This document shows, one piece after another, positions 36,184 through 47,678 of a stretch of DNA of 64,000 nucleotides. Location: contig NZ_CM003596.1 of assembly GCF_001435845.1 (NCBI RefSeq), positions 1,364,001-1,428,000 of the forward strand. Reading direction: 5' to 3'. The position numbers and the translations under genes are program-made. This stretch comes from Psychrobacter sp. P11G3 (GTDB taxonomy: Bacteria; Pseudomonadota; Gammaproteobacteria; Pseudomonadales; Moraxellaceae). The notes beneath the pieces were generated by a model. That model searched no databases and was not told where the DNA came from. It was given only the letters and a program-made list of their open reading frames with translations. The first letter of the stretch is position 1; each line of letters opens with the position of its first letter.

Positions 36184-37368
36184 TTATTCGGCAATATCAA
36201 CCCATACCCAGCCGTTCTCTAGCCATTCGCTCAAATCATCTGCATCAACATCGGTGACGTCGCTATGCTGTAATGCTTCACCATTGGCCAAGCGTACCAA
36301 TACTGCTATCGCAGCTTCATCAAGCCCGTCGATACGTTGACCATTGGCATACAGCACGGTGCCATCAGTGGTCTGGCTATAGAGTAGGCGGTTGCTATAG
36401 TCCGCTTGCAATGTGGCCCCTTCTGATAGCGCTTGCATAAGCTCATCAGTATCTAACGTTTCTTCTGGCATCAGTGCATCATACTGGCGTTTACTAACCA
36501 CTTCTGAGACTGCTTGGCGAATCATATCATCACCGCGATCAGATTGTAGCATCTCTAGCAATTGCGCCTTAATAGCAGTAATACTATCTGCTTGCAATTT
36601 ACCTGACGCTTGTAGCGCTTGCGGTAGTAGCATCGGGATAAATAGCTTGCTGTCGTTGGTCGCAATATCGGCCACGCTATCGATGATTTGCATTAGGTTT
36701 GGACGGCGGCAACCAAATGAAAAAGTCAGACAGTCATCTTGTGCTACACCGAAATGTGATAATTTAGGCGGTACATAAAGGACATCACCCGCTTCTAGTA
36801 TCTCATCAAAGATAAGCTCGCCCATGTCGTCAAATAAACGCAGCGGCTCATCAGCAACAAACTCTGTCTTGTCATCACAAAACTTGCCCAACTGCCAACG
36901 TCTAGAGCCATAGCCTTGTGCCAAAAATACATCGTAGTCGTCATAATGCTTACCAACCGAACCACCTGCTGGTGCGTAAGATACCATGATGTCATCGCGC
37001 TGCCACTGCGGAATAAAGTCAAATGCTTGCCACAACTGACCAAGCTCTGGCGACCATTGCTCAAGATTTTGTACCAATACGGTCCATTGCTCTGGTAGCT
37101 TTTCAAAATCCGTTTCATTCAGTGGGCTTTTTTTAAGTTGCCACTGTGCCTGACCTTCTTTCTTACTGGCTGCTTGAGTCAGCAGTCTTGCGCTAGCATC
37201 TTCTTCAAGCGCAAGACCAATCATGTCATCTGGTTCAAACATGTCAATTAGCTGTGGCAACCCTTGCTTGATAAGCAGTGGCTTCTTTTGCCAGTATTCA
37301 GTTAGGAATTGCTCAGGCGTGATAGAGTCGGGTAAACAAAGAGGAATAGAAGTCATTGATAAATCCAT
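36184..37368 (-). CDS. roxA: ribosomal protein uL16 arginine 3-hydroxylase (RoxA/YcfD, JmjC cupin)
   Basis: RoxA is an Fe(II)/2-oxoglutarate oxygenase that hydroxylates an Arg of ribosomal protein L16. Family match: FLTEYWQKKPLLIKQGLPQL, SYAPAGGSVGKHYDDYDVFL (the His and Asp of the iron triad), YGSRRWQLGKF, GDVLYVPPKLSHFGVAQDD (third His) and FSFGCRRPN, followed by the winged-helix tail typical of YcfD. Start chosen at ATG 37368; ATG 37356 is equally possible, since neither has a strong ribosome site. An open frame extends further upstream but has no homology to the family. 394 residues versus about 373 in E. coli. Confidence 0.9.
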   Translation of the reverse strand: MDLSMTSIPLCLPDSITPEQFLTEYWQKKPLLIKQGLPQLIDMFEPDDMIGLALEEDASARLLTQAASKKEGQAQWQLKKSPLNETDFEKLPEQWTVLVQNLEQWSPELGQLWQAFDFIPQWQRDDIMVSYAPAGGSVGKHYDDYDVFLAQGYGSRRWQLGKFCDDKTEFVADEPLRLFDDMGELIFDEILEAGDVLYVPPKLSHFGVAQDDCLTFSFGCRRPNLMQIIDSVADIATNDSKLFIPMLLPQALQASGKLQADSITAIKAQLLEMLQSDRGDDMIRQAVSEVVSKRQYDALMPEETLDTDELMQALSEGATLQADYSNRLLYSQTTDGTVLYANGQRIDGLDEAAIAVLVRLANGEALQHSDVTDVDADDLSEWLENGWVWVDIAE

Positions 37369-37546
37369 ATTTTGGCGGTGTACAAGATTAATAATAAGGG
37401 ATGCTTTATAGGAAGGTTTTAATAGTTTAAGATTGTCATCTATTTGATGTCTATTATTTTGGTGATGTTTATATAGTACATATAAGCAATAACGATTATC
37501 AAAATAATAGCTGTCAGCAGAGCATCCACTCAATCTTAGGAACGTT

Positions 37547-37732
37547 ATGAAAAAGCTACATTTTGTTGTCATCATCGCTAGCGTGTTTTTGCTACAGGCC
37601 TGTGTCCATAAAATCGTCACAGTACCCGCAAAAATCGCTTATAAAACTACCAAAGGTGTGGTCAAAGGAACCGTTGCTGTGGGTAAAGCCATCATACCGG
37701 GCGACAGTGATGACGATGATGATAAAAAATAA
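37547..37732 (+). CDS. small lipoprotein (Moraxellaceae type), 61 residues
   Basis: MKKLHFVVIIASVFLLQAC is a lipoprotein signal with lipobox LQAC. The mature part begins CVHKIVTVPAKIAYKTTKGV and ends in a run of Asp then Lys. The VHKIVTVP...YKTTKGVVKGTV pattern is, to my recollection, shared by small uncharacterised lipoproteins in Acinetobacter and relatives. AGGAAC precedes ATG 37547. Divergent from roxA. The alternating hydrophobic/Lys core may lie on the membrane surface; function unknown. Confidence 0.8.
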   Translation: MKKLHFVVIIASVFLLQACVHKIVTVPAKIAYKTTKGVVKGTVAVGKAIIPGDSDDDDDKK

Positions 37733-37808
37733 AACCTTACTTATCGACTATGGGTTTTGAATCAAAAGCAATCGACTCAAAACCAGTCATAGTGTTCAAA
37801 GTAAGGTT
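37733..37808. repeat. long imperfect inverted repeat after the small lipoprotein gene
   Basis: AACCTTACTT at 37733 pairs with AAGTAAGGTT ending at 37808. Inside it ACTATG pairs with CATAGT, and GGTTTTGA with TCAAAACC. The resulting long interrupted stem begins at the base after the lipoprotein stop codon. No clear T tract follows. It may act as a transcript end for the converging lipoprotein and purB genes or be a dispersed palindromic element. Confidence 0.55.
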
Positions 37809-37944
37809 ACTATTTATTCAGACAATAGCTATTAAGATAACAACTTAATAAGATAAAATTACTATCAAGTAGGAGCGAGTAAATAATACTAGGCGCTCCA
37901 ATCTTGCTAGTCTGATTTCATTATCAGTATGCTCTTATCAGTTA

Positions 37945-39345
<1,401 letters not shown>

Positions 39346-39548
39346 TCAGTAGTTATGAAATAAAAAACTGCAAGAGTCTAGATAAAAAATTACCATATAA
39401 TAAACGACGTCGAAATCGTTGCGCGTAATATAGCAGAAATATGATATTAAAAAAGCGGTCTATGCAAATAAAGCGATGTTGACGCCCGCTAAAATCAATC
39501 TATTCACTGCACCAACCTCTGTGCTTTAAGTTGGGTCTTAGGAATCAA

Positions 39549-40775
39549 TTAGAATCCGCAAGGTGCATCGATAGATTCAATCACGCCGCCGCCTAGACAT
39601 ACTTCATCGATATAAAATACCGCTGACTGTCCAGGAGTGACAGCGCGCTGTGGCTCATCAAATACCACGCGCACTTCGCTGCCATCAGCATTGGTCGCAA
39701 ATACGTGACACGCTTGGTCTGGCTGGCGATAGCGAGACTTTTCCATACAGGCTAGACCTTCGTCGCTAAACACATTCGCAGGTGGTAGACCGTCGATCCA
39801 ATCGAGCTTATAGGCTTTTAGCTCGTTGCTCATTAGCATGGGATGTTCATGCCCTTGACCGACGATTAAACGGTTTTTCTCTAAGTCTTTTGCCAATACA
39901 AACCACGGTGCCTCTACACGGTCTTTAACACCGCCAATGCCGATGCCGCCGCGTTGACCCAATGTGTAATACATGAGGCCATCATGAGTACCGATGACTT
40001 TATTATCATCAGTAAGTATCTCGCCTTTTTGGGCAGGCAGGTATTGTTGTAAGAAGTCTTTAAAACGGCGCTCACCAATAAAGCAAATACCCGTAGAGTC
40101 TTTCTTTTTAGCCGTCGCTAGGTCATGCTCTTCAGCAATCTGACGTACCACTGGCTTTTCAAGCTCACCAACGGGGAATAGCGTTTTGGCGATTTTGTCA
40201 CCGCCAACCGCATGCAAGAAATAGCTTTGGTCTTTATTATTATCAAGACCGCGTAAGAGCTGCGCAACCTCAGTGCCGTCATCATTTTTGTAATTCACAC
40301 TGCGGCGCGTATAGTGACCTGTAGCAATATAATCTGCACCAAGGGTCAACGCATAGTCCAAAAACGCCTTAAACTTAATTTCTTTGTTGCACAAGATATC
40401 AGGATTTGGGGTGCGTCCTGCTTTATATTCCGCCAAGAAATGCTCGAATACGCGATCCCAATATTCCATAGCAAAGTTGGCCGTGTGTAGCTTCATACCG
40501 ATTTTGTCACATACGGCTTGCGCGTCTGCTAGATCATCCATCGCCGTACAGTATTCGGTGCCGTCATCTTCTTCCCAATTCTTCATAAACAAGCCTTCGA
40601 CCTTGAAGCCTGCCTGTTGAAGTAATACGGCTGATACAGAAGAATCGACCCCACCTGACATACCGACGATCACGTGCTTGGTGCTAGGATTTTCGACATC
40701 AGCAAGTGTTAAAGGGCGATGAGCATGAAAAGACTCAGAAACGGTTGTGCTTGAGGTATTTTGTATGGCTGACAT
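39549..40775 (-). CDS. mnmA: tRNA-specific 2-thiouridylase MnmA
   Basis: MnmA puts sulfur on C2 of the wobble uridine of tRNAs for Glu, Gln and Lys. The 408-residue protein has the ATP pyrophosphatase P-loop [16 protein letters not shown]. The first catalytic Cys region is [20 protein letters not shown], followed by DQSYFLHAV, and the second catalytic Cys is in [13 protein letters not shown]. An N-terminal tail of about 35 residues precedes the P-loop, longer than in E. coli. ATG 40775 is preferred over TTG 40787. With mnmG at 43251, both enzymes for mnm5s2U wobble modification are near each other. Confidence 0.95.
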   Translation of the reverse strand: MSAIQNTSSTTVSESFHAHRPLTLADVENPSTKHVIVGMSGGVDSSVSAVLLQQAGFKVEGLFMKNWEEDDGTEYCTAMDDLADAQAVCDKIGMKLHTANFAMEYWDRVFEHFLAEYKAGRTPNPDILCNKEIKFKAFLDYALTLGADYIATGHYTRRSVNYKNDDGTEVAQLLRGLDNNKDQSYFLHAVGGDKIAKTLFPVGELEKPVVRQIAEEHDLATAKKKDSTGICFIGERRFKDFLQQYLPAQKGEILTDDNKVIGTHDGLMYYTLGQRGGIGIGGVKDRVEAPWFVLAKDLEKNRLIVGQGHEHPMLMSNELKAYKLDWIDGLPPANVFSDEGLACMEKSRYRQPDQACHVFATNADGSEVRVVFDEPQRAVTPGQSAVFYIDEVCLGGGVIESIDAPCGF

Positions 40776-41035
40776 AAAACGGCTCAACTATTTATACGTT
40801 ATCCAAAGTACATGCCGACGCCAAGTGATATGCAATCACTACAATAGGTAGTCTCAGCACCACAACGTCAGCTTGTCTTTTGGATCTGGTATTATGATAA
40901 AATAAACATCATATTATACCAGTTAATTGAAACTGGTGGCGACCGATGGTGTCTGGCTACTAGTAAAACCGCTTTGAAAATTCAGATAGTGGTTTTGAAT
41001 TATTTTAATCACCTTTAACTCATCTTGGAATAATA

Positions 41036-41539
41036 ATGATAAAAATTGGTCAAGGTATCGACGTTCATGCTTTTCATAATAATGGTCAGCAGCAACAATA
41101 TGTCATTCTAGCGGGCGTGCCTATTGAGCATACTCACAGTTTGCTCGCACACTCTGATGGGGATGTGGTGTTACATGCATTGGCTGATGCGCTGCTTGGT
41201 GCCTTAGCACTTGGTGATATCGGGCAGCATTTTCCCGATACCGATGCGGCACATGCTGGATTGGATTCACGAGTACTGCTGCGTTATGTTTATAGTAAAG
41301 TGCAAGAGGCTGGTTATAGCCTAGGCAATGCTGATATTACGGTAATGTGCGAGCGTCCAAAGTTAGCGCCGCATAATCTAGCCATGCGCGCCAATATCGC
41401 TAGTGACCTGCAAACAGATGTTAGTAATATCAGTGTAAAAGCCACCACGACTGAAAAATTGGGATTTACGGGTCGTCAAGAGGGCATCATGGCCAATGCC
41501 GTGGTATTATTAGTCCCTAATGCTATCGAACATACATAG
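41036..41539 (+). CDS. ispF: 2-C-methyl-D-erythritol 2,4-cyclodiphosphate synthase
   Basis: IspF closes the cyclic diphosphate in the MEP isoprenoid pathway. The 167-residue protein has the zinc-binding start [40 protein letters not shown], and [15 protein letters not shown] near the C-terminus, all active-site segments of the trimer. Length is normal (E. coli 159). It is not next to ispD here. Divergent from mnmA across about 260 bp and followed by grxD on the same strand at 116 bp. Confidence 0.96.
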   Translation: MIKIGQGIDVHAFHNNGQQQQYVILAGVPIEHTHSLLAHSDGDVVLHALADALLGALALGDIGQHFPDTDAAHAGLDSRVLLRYVYSKVQEAGYSLGNADITVMCERPKLAPHNLAMRANIASDLQTDVSNISVKATTTEKLGFTGRQEGIMANAVVLLVPNAIEHT

Positions 41540-41655
41540 ATCGCAATTCGTGCTTGTAATACAGCGGCAGTCGCCCCATGTATCAGCCACGTCTTTACAC
41601 AATTATTTTATATAAATAATCATTTTAATGAACCGCTTTATCAATAGGAGCTTTT

Positions 41656-42006
41656 ATGAGTGAGCAAACCCCAAACACTGCTGCAAACGACGTTGAACAA
41701 TTGATCCGTGATCAAATCCGTGACAACAAAGTCATTATTTACATGAAAGGCACACCGCAATTTCCACAGTGTGGCTTTTCAGCGCGCTCTATCGAAGTGT
41801 TGACTCAGATTGGTCGTCCATTTGCGTTTGTAAACATTTTAGAAAACCCAGAAATCCGTGCAACGTTGCCAAAAATCGCTAACTGGCCAACGTTCCCGCA
41901 GTTATGGATTGATGGCGAGCTAATGGGCGGATCAGACATCATCTTACAAATGTATCAATCAGGCGAGCTAAAGCCATTGGTTGAAGCAAACAGCCCTGCT
42001 GCTTAA
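41656..42006 (+). CDS. grxD: monothiol glutaredoxin, Grx4 type
   Basis: Grx4-type glutaredoxins carry and hand over 2Fe-2S clusters. The 116-residue protein shows IIYMKGTPQFPQCGFSARSI with the CGFS active site, then NWPTFPQLWIDGELMGGSDI, the TFPQ and GGSD glutathione-contacting motifs. Matches E. coli GrxD over its whole length (115). AGGAG lies 6 bp before ATG 41656. Followed by a hairpin terminator at 42070. Confidence 0.96.
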   Translation: MSEQTPNTAANDVEQLIRDQIRDNKVIIYMKGTPQFPQCGFSARSIEVLTQIGRPFAFVNILENPEIRATLPKIANWPTFPQLWIDGELMGGSDIILQMYQSGELKPLVEANSPAA

Positions 42007-42069
42007 TACTTGAAAGTGTTAATTGGATGTTTTTGATGTCCAATTAGCTTTTGCAAGATACAAGCACAG

Positions 42070-42109
42070 CAAACCCAGATAGTCATTTAATGGCTATTTG
42101 GGTTTTTTT
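42070..42109 (+). terminator. terminator after grxD
   Basis: AAACCCAGATAG and CTATTTGGGTTT (one mismatch) enclose an 11-base loop and run into a T tract. A weaker stem (AATTGGA/TCCAATT) sits at about 42020-42047. Confidence 0.8.
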
Positions 42110-42273
42110 ATTGTCGCTATTAATGTCTTTAGTAGCGTATCTATTCTTGTCCCCATTAGTATTTTCACGCGCCCATGTCATTAGGTTTCGTTGTTTTTAT
42201 AGGATTTACCCCCAGATAGTGTCCAAGATGTCAGCGATATAAATAACAATTATCAGATGAGTAAGAGAGCTTT

Positions 42274-42822
42274 ATGAATAACCAAACCAGTGAACAGTTG
42301 AACGAGCAAAGAGAAGCGGCTGAGCAGGCGGCGATTGAAAAGCGCCGTGAACGTTTAAAAAATGAATCTACACGCATTATTGAGATTGCTAATACTGAGT
42401 CATACTCAGCACTTAAGTGTATTCATCAGCTTAGTGTGGCAGGTGGTGCAACTGAAGCGACATATGTGGCTATCGAGCAGCGCATCGTTGTAGATCAAGA
42501 TCCTGCAGGCGCTTATCATTTGGCATTATTGGCACAGAACACACCAGATTTGCCAATTAATGCTCGTCAGCTTATCGAGTTGGTAGTCAACAAAGGTGAT
42601 AACCATCAGCGTTTAGCATTGCTCAAAAACTTACCATTACCGCCAGTTGAGCTCATTAAAGAGCAGATCTTGGCCAGTGATGATGGTGAGGCGATTGGTC
42701 AAATGAACGCCTATCTACAGATCAATCCAGAAGGGTATGGTAGCCATCATATGCTGTCTAGTGGTCAATCAGATCAGATCGTACCGCTTAGCCCTGGCAA
42801 CAATAACCAAAATGATGATTAA
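42274..42822 (+). CDS. uncharacterised protein, 182 residues
   Basis: I do not recognise this family. The protein begins with a highly charged helix (QREAAEQAAIEKRRERLKNE). A helical body follows (STRIIEIANTESYSALKCIH, VVDQDPAGAYHLALLAQNTP, LIELVVNKGDNHQRLALLKN), ending in a Gly/Ser/Asn-rich tail. No signal peptide or membrane helix is seen, so it is probably cytoplasmic. The body has the look of degenerate helical repeats. AAGAGAG precedes ATG 42274, and codon use looks like the neighbours. It lies between the grxD terminator and mnmG. Real as a gene; function unknown. Confidence 0.75.
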   Translation: MNNQTSEQLNEQREAAEQAAIEKRRERLKNESTRIIEIANTESYSALKCIHQLSVAGGATEATYVAIEQRIVVDQDPAGAYHLALLAQNTPDLPINARQLIELVVNKGDNHQRLALLKNLPLPPVELIKEQILASDDGEAIGQMNAYLQINPEGYGSHHMLSSGQSDQIVPLSPGNNNQNDD

Positions 42823-43250
42823 AACAGTAACTAGTAAGGCAACAACTAGCAAGACAATAACCAGAGTAGAGAACTTTTCGCTTAATTTTAATAGTTTTTG
42901 TTCTAACGTTTTTTAAGTATTAAAAAATTGTTATAATTATGGGTTATTCAGGGCGTGTCTTTAATCTGAACAAAAGCATCTGAATGGGTTAAAAATGGTT
43001 AAATATTGCCAAACTATGTCAAATAGCTGGTTAATATCCTGATATTATCTGCGCTATTTTCCTTGTTTGGCTGCAATTTAACTCATTTTTATTACCATTT
43101 TCAAAATAAGAACCCGCCCTAACCAATTATGAACGACTTATCTAAGTCGTTATCTTCTTATAAATTCGACTGACGTTTATTTGCTGACTGTTTTCTTATT
43201 TGAACATAAGATATGGCAATCAGCAGCGTTATGAGTCAAGTGAGGCACAC
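42823..43250 (+). promoter_or_regulatory. mnmG upstream region
   Basis: 428 bp without a gene. A good -10 TATAAT at 42932-42937 is the best promoter signal; its -35 is poor (T-rich). A promoter there would give a leader of about 310 bases before ATG 43251. No conserved structure was recognised. Confidence 0.35.
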
Positions 43251-45146
43251 ATGCAATACCCAAAACATTACGACGTGATAGTGATCGGCGGTGGTCATGC
43301 TGGTACAGAAGCTGCTCTGGCGGCTGCACGTATGGGCGCACAGACCTTATTGTTGACGCATAATATTGAGACGCTCGGGCAGATGAGTTGTAACCCTGCG
43401 ATTGGCGGTATCGGTAAATCGCATTTAGTGCGTGAGATTGATGCGTTGGGCGGTGCAATGGCATTGGCAACGGATAAAGCAGGTATCCAGTTCCGCGTAT
43501 TGAACAGCCGTAAAGGGGCTGCCGTTCGTGCCACGCGTGCGCAAGCAGACCGTATCTTGTATAAAGCAGCTATCCGCCATACGCTAGAAAACCAGCCAAA
43601 CCTAGATATATTCCAGCAAGCCGCTGATGATATCTTGGTTGAAAACGGTCGCGCGACGGCTGTTGTGACTTCTACAGGTATTGTCTTTAAGACCGAAACA
43701 GTGGTATTGACCTCAGGAACTTTCTTGGGCGGTGTCATTCATATTGGTTTAGAGAACTCCAATGGTGGCCGTGCAGGGGATCAGCCTTCTATCAAGTTGG
43801 CAGATCGTTTACGTGAGCTCAAGCTGCCAGTTGGTCGTTTAAAAACGGGTACGCCAGCACGTATCGATGCGCGTAGTGTTGATTTCAGCGTGATGACGGT
43901 ACAGCCGGGTGATACGCCATTGCCGGTGATGAGTTATATGGGTGATGTCTCTATGCATCCTGAGCAGGTCAATTGCTATATCACGCATACCAATGCGCGT
44001 ACTCACGACATTATTCGTGAAAACCTTGACCGTTCACCAATGTTCTCTGGCAAAATCGAAGGCGTAGGCCCGCGTTATTGTCCATCGATTGAAGATAAAA
44101 TTCATCGTTTTGCGGATAAGGACAGCCATCAGATTTTCATCGAGCCAGAAGGCTTGACCACGCATGAGCTGTATCCGAACGGTATCTCAACGAGCTTGCC
44201 ATTTGACGTGCAGTTAGACTTTATTCACAGTATGAAAGGCTTAGAAAACGCCCATATTACTCGTCCCGGCTATGCCATCGAGTATGATTATTTTGATCCA
44301 CAAAATCTAAAGCCCACGCTAGAGACCAAATCGATTGATCGTCTGTACTTTGCCGGTCAAATTAATGGTACGACAGGCTATGAAGAAGCGGGCGTACAAG
44401 GTTTGCTCGCAGGTACCAATGCGGCATTGGTCACTACTAACAATAGTGAGTTTGAAACATGGACACCGCGCCGCGATGAAGCGTATCTTGGTGTGCTTGT
44501 CGATGACTTGATTACCCATGGTACTACCGAGCCGTATCGTATGTTTACGAGCCGTGCAGAATATCGCTTGCTCTTACGTGAAGACAATGCAGATCAGCGT
44601 TTGACAGAGACTGGTCGTAAGCTAGGTCTAGTAGACGATGTACGCTGGCAAGCTTATCAAGAAAAAATGGAAGCGATCTCAACAGAAACGTCACGTTTAA
44701 AAGACATGTGGGCCACGCCTACCAACGCACTAGGTAAGCAAGTGACTGAGCAGACGGGTGAGGTACTCTCTAAAGAATCGACGGCCTTTGATTTGCTCAA
44801 GCGTCCGCAAATACATTTTGCTGATATCGCAGCTATCACGGACTCAACCGTTGATGCACAGGTGGGCGAGCAGATAGAGATTTCTGTTAAATATGCTGGC
44901 TATATCGACCGTCAACAAGAAGATATCGATCAAATGAAGCGATTAGAAAATACGGCGCTGCCATTAGACTTTGATTATAGTATCGTGTCAGGACTGTCCA
45001 ATGAGATAGTACAAAAACTTACGCAAGTTCGTCCTGCGACGCTAGCTCAAGCGGGACGTGTGAGTGGTGTAACCCCTGCTGCCATTCAGTTGTTGGCAAT
45101 GACGGTTAAAAAGCATAAAAAAGCAAAAGCTGCATTGGACTCATAA
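43251..45146 (+). CDS. mnmG: tRNA uridine-5-carboxymethylaminomethyl modification enzyme MnmG (GidA)
   Basis: MnmG, with MnmE, installs the cmnm5 group on wobble uridines using FAD, NADH and methylene-THF. From ATG 43251 (GAGG upstream) it is 631 residues, close to E. coli MnmG (629). An in-frame extension to 43200 has no support. FAD motif [20 protein letters not shown]; other family segments are [64 protein letters not shown] and the C-terminal helical MnmE-binding part ([31 protein letters not shown]). Not followed by rsmG. A strong terminator lies downstream. Confidence 0.97.
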   Translation: MQYPKHYDVIVIGGGHAGTEAALAAARMGAQTLLLTHNIETLGQMSCNPAIGGIGKSHLVREIDALGGAMALATDKAGIQFRVLNSRKGAAVRATRAQADRILYKAAIRHTLENQPNLDIFQQAADDILVENGRATAVVTSTGIVFKTETVVLTSGTFLGGVIHIGLENSNGGRAGDQPSIKLADRLRELKLPVGRLKTGTPARIDARSVDFSVMTVQPGDTPLPVMSYMGDVSMHPEQVNCYITHTNARTHDIIRENLDRSPMFSGKIEGVGPRYCPSIEDKIHRFADKDSHQIFIEPEGLTTHELYPNGISTSLPFDVQLDFIHSMKGLENAHITRPGYAIEYDYFDPQNLKPTLETKSIDRLYFAGQINGTTGYEEAGVQGLLAGTNAALVTTNNSEFETWTPRRDEAYLGVLVDDLITHGTTEPYRMFTSRAEYRLLLREDNADQRLTETGRKLGLVDDVRWQAYQEKMEAISTETSRLKDMWATPTNALGKQVTEQTGEVLSKESTAFDLLKRPQIHFADIAAITDSTVDAQVGEQIEISVKYAGYIDRQQEDIDQMKRLENTALPLDFDYSIVSGLSNEIVQKLTQVRPATLAQAGRVSGVTPAAIQLLAMTVKKHKKAKAALDS

Positions 45147-45189
45147 TAGGCATGCAATAAAGCCTTTTATAATAAAGCACTTATAGTAT

Positions 45190-45224
45190 AAAAAGCCCGT
45201 AACGATATTTCGTTACGGGCTTTT
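45190..45224 (+). terminator. terminator after mnmG
   Basis: AGCCCGTAACGA-TATT-TCGTTACGGGCT with flanking A and T tracts. Confidence 0.92.
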
Positions 45225-45385
45225 GTTTGTCAAAAAAATGGTTGATTTTGAAAGAAAGTCACATGTAACCTTGTCCTACTTGCTACTTTGTCTCTATACT
45301 AGGTCAGTAAATTTTCTTACTACTTGTTAATTTGTCTCGCTGATGTCCATATATTGATGGGCTTGTCACCGAACTGAGTCTACTT

Positions 45386-46345
45386 ATGATTGATGCTATT
45401 GTTTTTGCTATTACCATTGTTTTACCCAACCTTGCCTTAATGTGGTTGGGTTTTTTTATGCAACGACGTGGTGAAGCAAGCCAAACTTTTATCGATCAGG
45501 CGTCAAGTTTTGTCTTTAATTATTGCTTGCCGTGTTTATTGTTTTTTAGCGTGGTTGATAGCGACGTCGATTATGGTAAGCAAATTACGCTTATCCTTGT
45601 TGGTATCTTGGTGACGTTTATATTATTTATTGGCGCAGAGTTTTATGCTAAACGCTTCGTCAAGCGTCCTGAAGACCAAGGCGTGTTTGTACAAGGCGTA
45701 TTCCGTAGCAACATGGCCATTATTGGCCTTGCAACCGTGGCCAATGCTTACGGCGCAGAAGGATTGAGTATCGGTGCTGTCTATATGGGTGTGGTGACGA
45801 TACTGTTTAATATTTTGGCGGTTATTACTCTAAGCCGCGTATCCAAAAGCATGGATGACACATGGATTAGTCGCGGCACGATGATTGTGAAAAAATTGCT
45901 AACCAATCCTCTAATTTTGGCATTGGTTGGGGCATTCGTCTACAAAGCACTGCCGCTACCGCCACTCACTGGGGTGATTCATACCACTGGCGACTTACTG
46001 GCAGCGGTTGCTCTGCCGTTAGCACTGATTTGTGCGGGTGCTAGTATTAACCTAAAGTCCATGTTGCATCCTTCGGGCTTATCTATGCAGGCGAGTATTG
46101 GACGAATTGTTATTGCACCATTGATTGCGATCGCTGTTGGGCTCGGATTTGGGCTATCAGGCGTGCATATGGGGGTGTTGTTTTTGATGGTCGCATCACC
46201 AACAGCTGCAGCCAGCTATGTCATGGCAAAAGCAATGGGTGGCAATGATGTATTGGCGGCTAATATTTTGGCATTTACCACTGTTGTCGGCATGTTTGGT
46301 ATGGCGATTGGGGCAGCGACGTTACGTGCGCTTGGGTTGATGTAA
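45386..46345 (+). CDS. AEC family transporter (auxin efflux carrier / malonate permease type)
   Basis: A 319-residue membrane protein with about ten hydrophobic segments in two halves of five, the AEC family plan. Characteristic segments are SSFVFNYCLPCLLFFSVVDS, GVFRSNMAIIGLATVANAYG, ALPLALICAGASINLKSM and VASPTAAASYVMAKAMGGND. Bacterial members transport small organic acids such as malonate or malate; the substrate here cannot be told. A weak GAG precedes ATG 45386. Flanked by terminators on both sides, so transcribed alone. Confidence 0.88.
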   Translation: MIDAIVFAITIVLPNLALMWLGFFMQRRGEASQTFIDQASSFVFNYCLPCLLFFSVVDSDVDYGKQITLILVGILVTFILFIGAEFYAKRFVKRPEDQGVFVQGVFRSNMAIIGLATVANAYGAEGLSIGAVYMGVVTILFNILAVITLSRVSKSMDDTWISRGTMIVKKLLTNPLILALVGAFVYKALPLPPLTGVIHTTGDLLAAVALPLALICAGASINLKSMLHPSGLSMQASIGRIVIAPLIAIAVGLGFGLSGVHMGVLFLMVASPTAAASYVMAKAMGGNDVLAANILAFTTVVGMFGMAIGAATLRALGLM

Positions 46346-46415
46346 TGAAGTTGTGAGACAGATTGGTTACTGTTTTTGCACGACTACATTTTATTTGCCT
46401 GATTTTGGCAGCTTT

Positions 46416-46458
46416 AAAAAAAGCCCTCTTTTCAAATAAGAAAAGAGGGCTTTTTTTA
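46416..46458. terminator. bidirectional terminator after the AEC transporter gene
   Basis: AAGCCCTCTTTTC-AAATAA-GAAAAGAGGGCTT with A and T tracts; also serves the leftward genes beyond it. Confidence 0.92.
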
Positions 46459-46463
46459 TTAAT

Positions 46464-46652
46464 CTAGCGTTCACTATTACGCTTGTCTTCACGGCGCTGC
46501 TTGCGCTTTGGGCTAGTACGATAGGTCAAATAACCACCGATAGCCATAACGGCAAGAAAGGCGACGATATACATAAATATTGACGAGCCAATCATGAGCG
46601 ATGCACCGATAATGGGAGTTGCTTCCATGTCAAAAATCCAGTTAAGGTTCAT
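46464..46652 (-). CDS. small membrane protein, function unknown
   Basis: About 62 residues with one or two hydrophobic stretches (IIGASLMIGSSIFMYIVAFL, AVMAIGGYLTY) followed by a strongly basic tail (SPKRKQRREDKRNSER), the pattern of a single-pass protein with a cytoplasmic basic C-terminus. The start may be ATG 46652 or ATG 46628; neither has a strong ribosome site. It lies 24 bp downstream of the luciferase-like gene on the same strand and ends at a terminator, which supports it as the last gene of a two-gene unit. Family not recognised. Confidence 0.5.
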   Translation of the reverse strand: MNLNWIFDMEATPIIGASLMIGSSIFMYIVAFLAVMAIGGYLTYRTSPKRKQRREDKRNSER

Positions 46653-46676
46653 CAATAATTATGCAAGTGTCTCATT

Positions 46677-47678
46677 TCATTGTAAAGTAAATAAGTTTAG
46701 CTCCGGTGTAAGTTCAAGTGAACGGATACGGGCGGCTTGGTCATAAATATTGGCCGTCACAATCAGCTCATCTGGCTGATAGGTTGCCAAAAACGCAGCG
46801 AGTCTTGGTTTGACCGTGTCGACAGAGCCAAGGAATGATACTGACAATGCGTTATCTACCATCATTTTCTCTGCTTGACTCCAGATACTGTCCATATCGT
46901 GGGTAGGCTTAGGCATTTGACCGGTTTCGCCACGACGTAGACGTACAAAGCTCTGCTGTGCTGAGGTAAAGTGATATTGAGCGGTCGCATCATCATCAGC
47001 TAGTAACAAGTTTGCAGCCAGCATCACATAAGGCTTATCTAGATAGACAGACGGTTTAAACTGCTCACGATAAGCTTCAATTGCTTGCCCTAGCATTTGC
47101 GGAGCAAAGTGAGAGGCAAACACATAAGGTAGTCCTAAATGTGCAGCCAAGGTCGCACCAAATAGAGAAGAGCCTAATATCCAAATCGGTATGCCTGATT
47201 TTGCGCCAGGGAATGCCTGTACAGGACTGCCATCTGTATCGTTACCTAAGAAATACATCAGCTCTTGCACATCTTGTGGAAAGCGCTCTGCATCTTTCAT
47301 TTGCCGACGAAGTGCCTGAAACGTCGCGCCATCAGTACCAGGCGCACGGCCTAGACCTAAGTCTACACGGTCGCCGTATAGTGCCTGCAAAGTGCCAAAC
47401 TGCTCGGCAATCACGAGAGGGGCATGATTCGGTAGCATGACACCGCCAGCACCGATACGGATACGGTCGGTTTGACTACCAATATGCGATAGTAGTACTG
47501 AAGTGGCTGCACTGGCGATGCCCGGCATATTATGATGCTCTGCCATCCAGTAGCGGTTTAAGCCTGATTTTTCTGCTTGCTGCGCGGTTTCGACCGTTTG
47601 GGCGATGCCTTCAGCGATGGTTTTGCCTTGAGGTACAGGCGCAAGATCTAAGAAGGATAAAGGGATTTTGTTACTCAT
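46677..47678 (-). CDS. luciferase-like flavin-dependent oxidoreductase (YhbW type)
   Basis: A 333-residue LLM-class protein closely resembling E. coli YhbW: LSFLDLAPVPQGKTIAEGI, LNRYWMAEHHNMPGIASAAT, GAGGVMLPNHAPLVIAEQFG, GRAPGTDGATFQALRRQM, and PIWILGSSLFGATLAAHLGL with the flavin-site GSS. Such enzymes use FMNH2 or F420-like cofactors for monooxygenation; no substrate is known for YhbW. ATG 47678 (GGAA upstream) is preferred to an in-frame start 21 codons earlier that adds non-homologous residues. Confidence 0.88.
   Translation of the reverse strand: MSNKIPLSFLDLAPVPQGKTIAEGIAQTVETAQQAEKSGLNRYWMAEHHNMPGIASAATSVLLSHIGSQTDRIRIGAGGVMLPNHAPLVIAEQFGTLQALYGDRVDLGLGRAPGTDGATFQALRRQMKDAERFPQDVQELMYFLGNDTDGSPVQAFPGAKSGIPIWILGSSLFGATLAAHLGLPYVFASHFAPQMLGQAIEAYREQFKPSVYLDKPYVMLAANLLLADDDATAQYHFTSAQQSFVRLRRGETGQMPKPTHDMDSIWSQAEKMMVDNALSVSFLGSVDTVKPRLAAFLATYQPDELIVTANIYDQAARIRSLELTPELNLFTLQ

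Noticed and set aside
42051..42242. 63-codon rightward frame with a hydrophobic stretch
   Set aside because: It runs through the grxD terminator hairpin and has no ribosome site.
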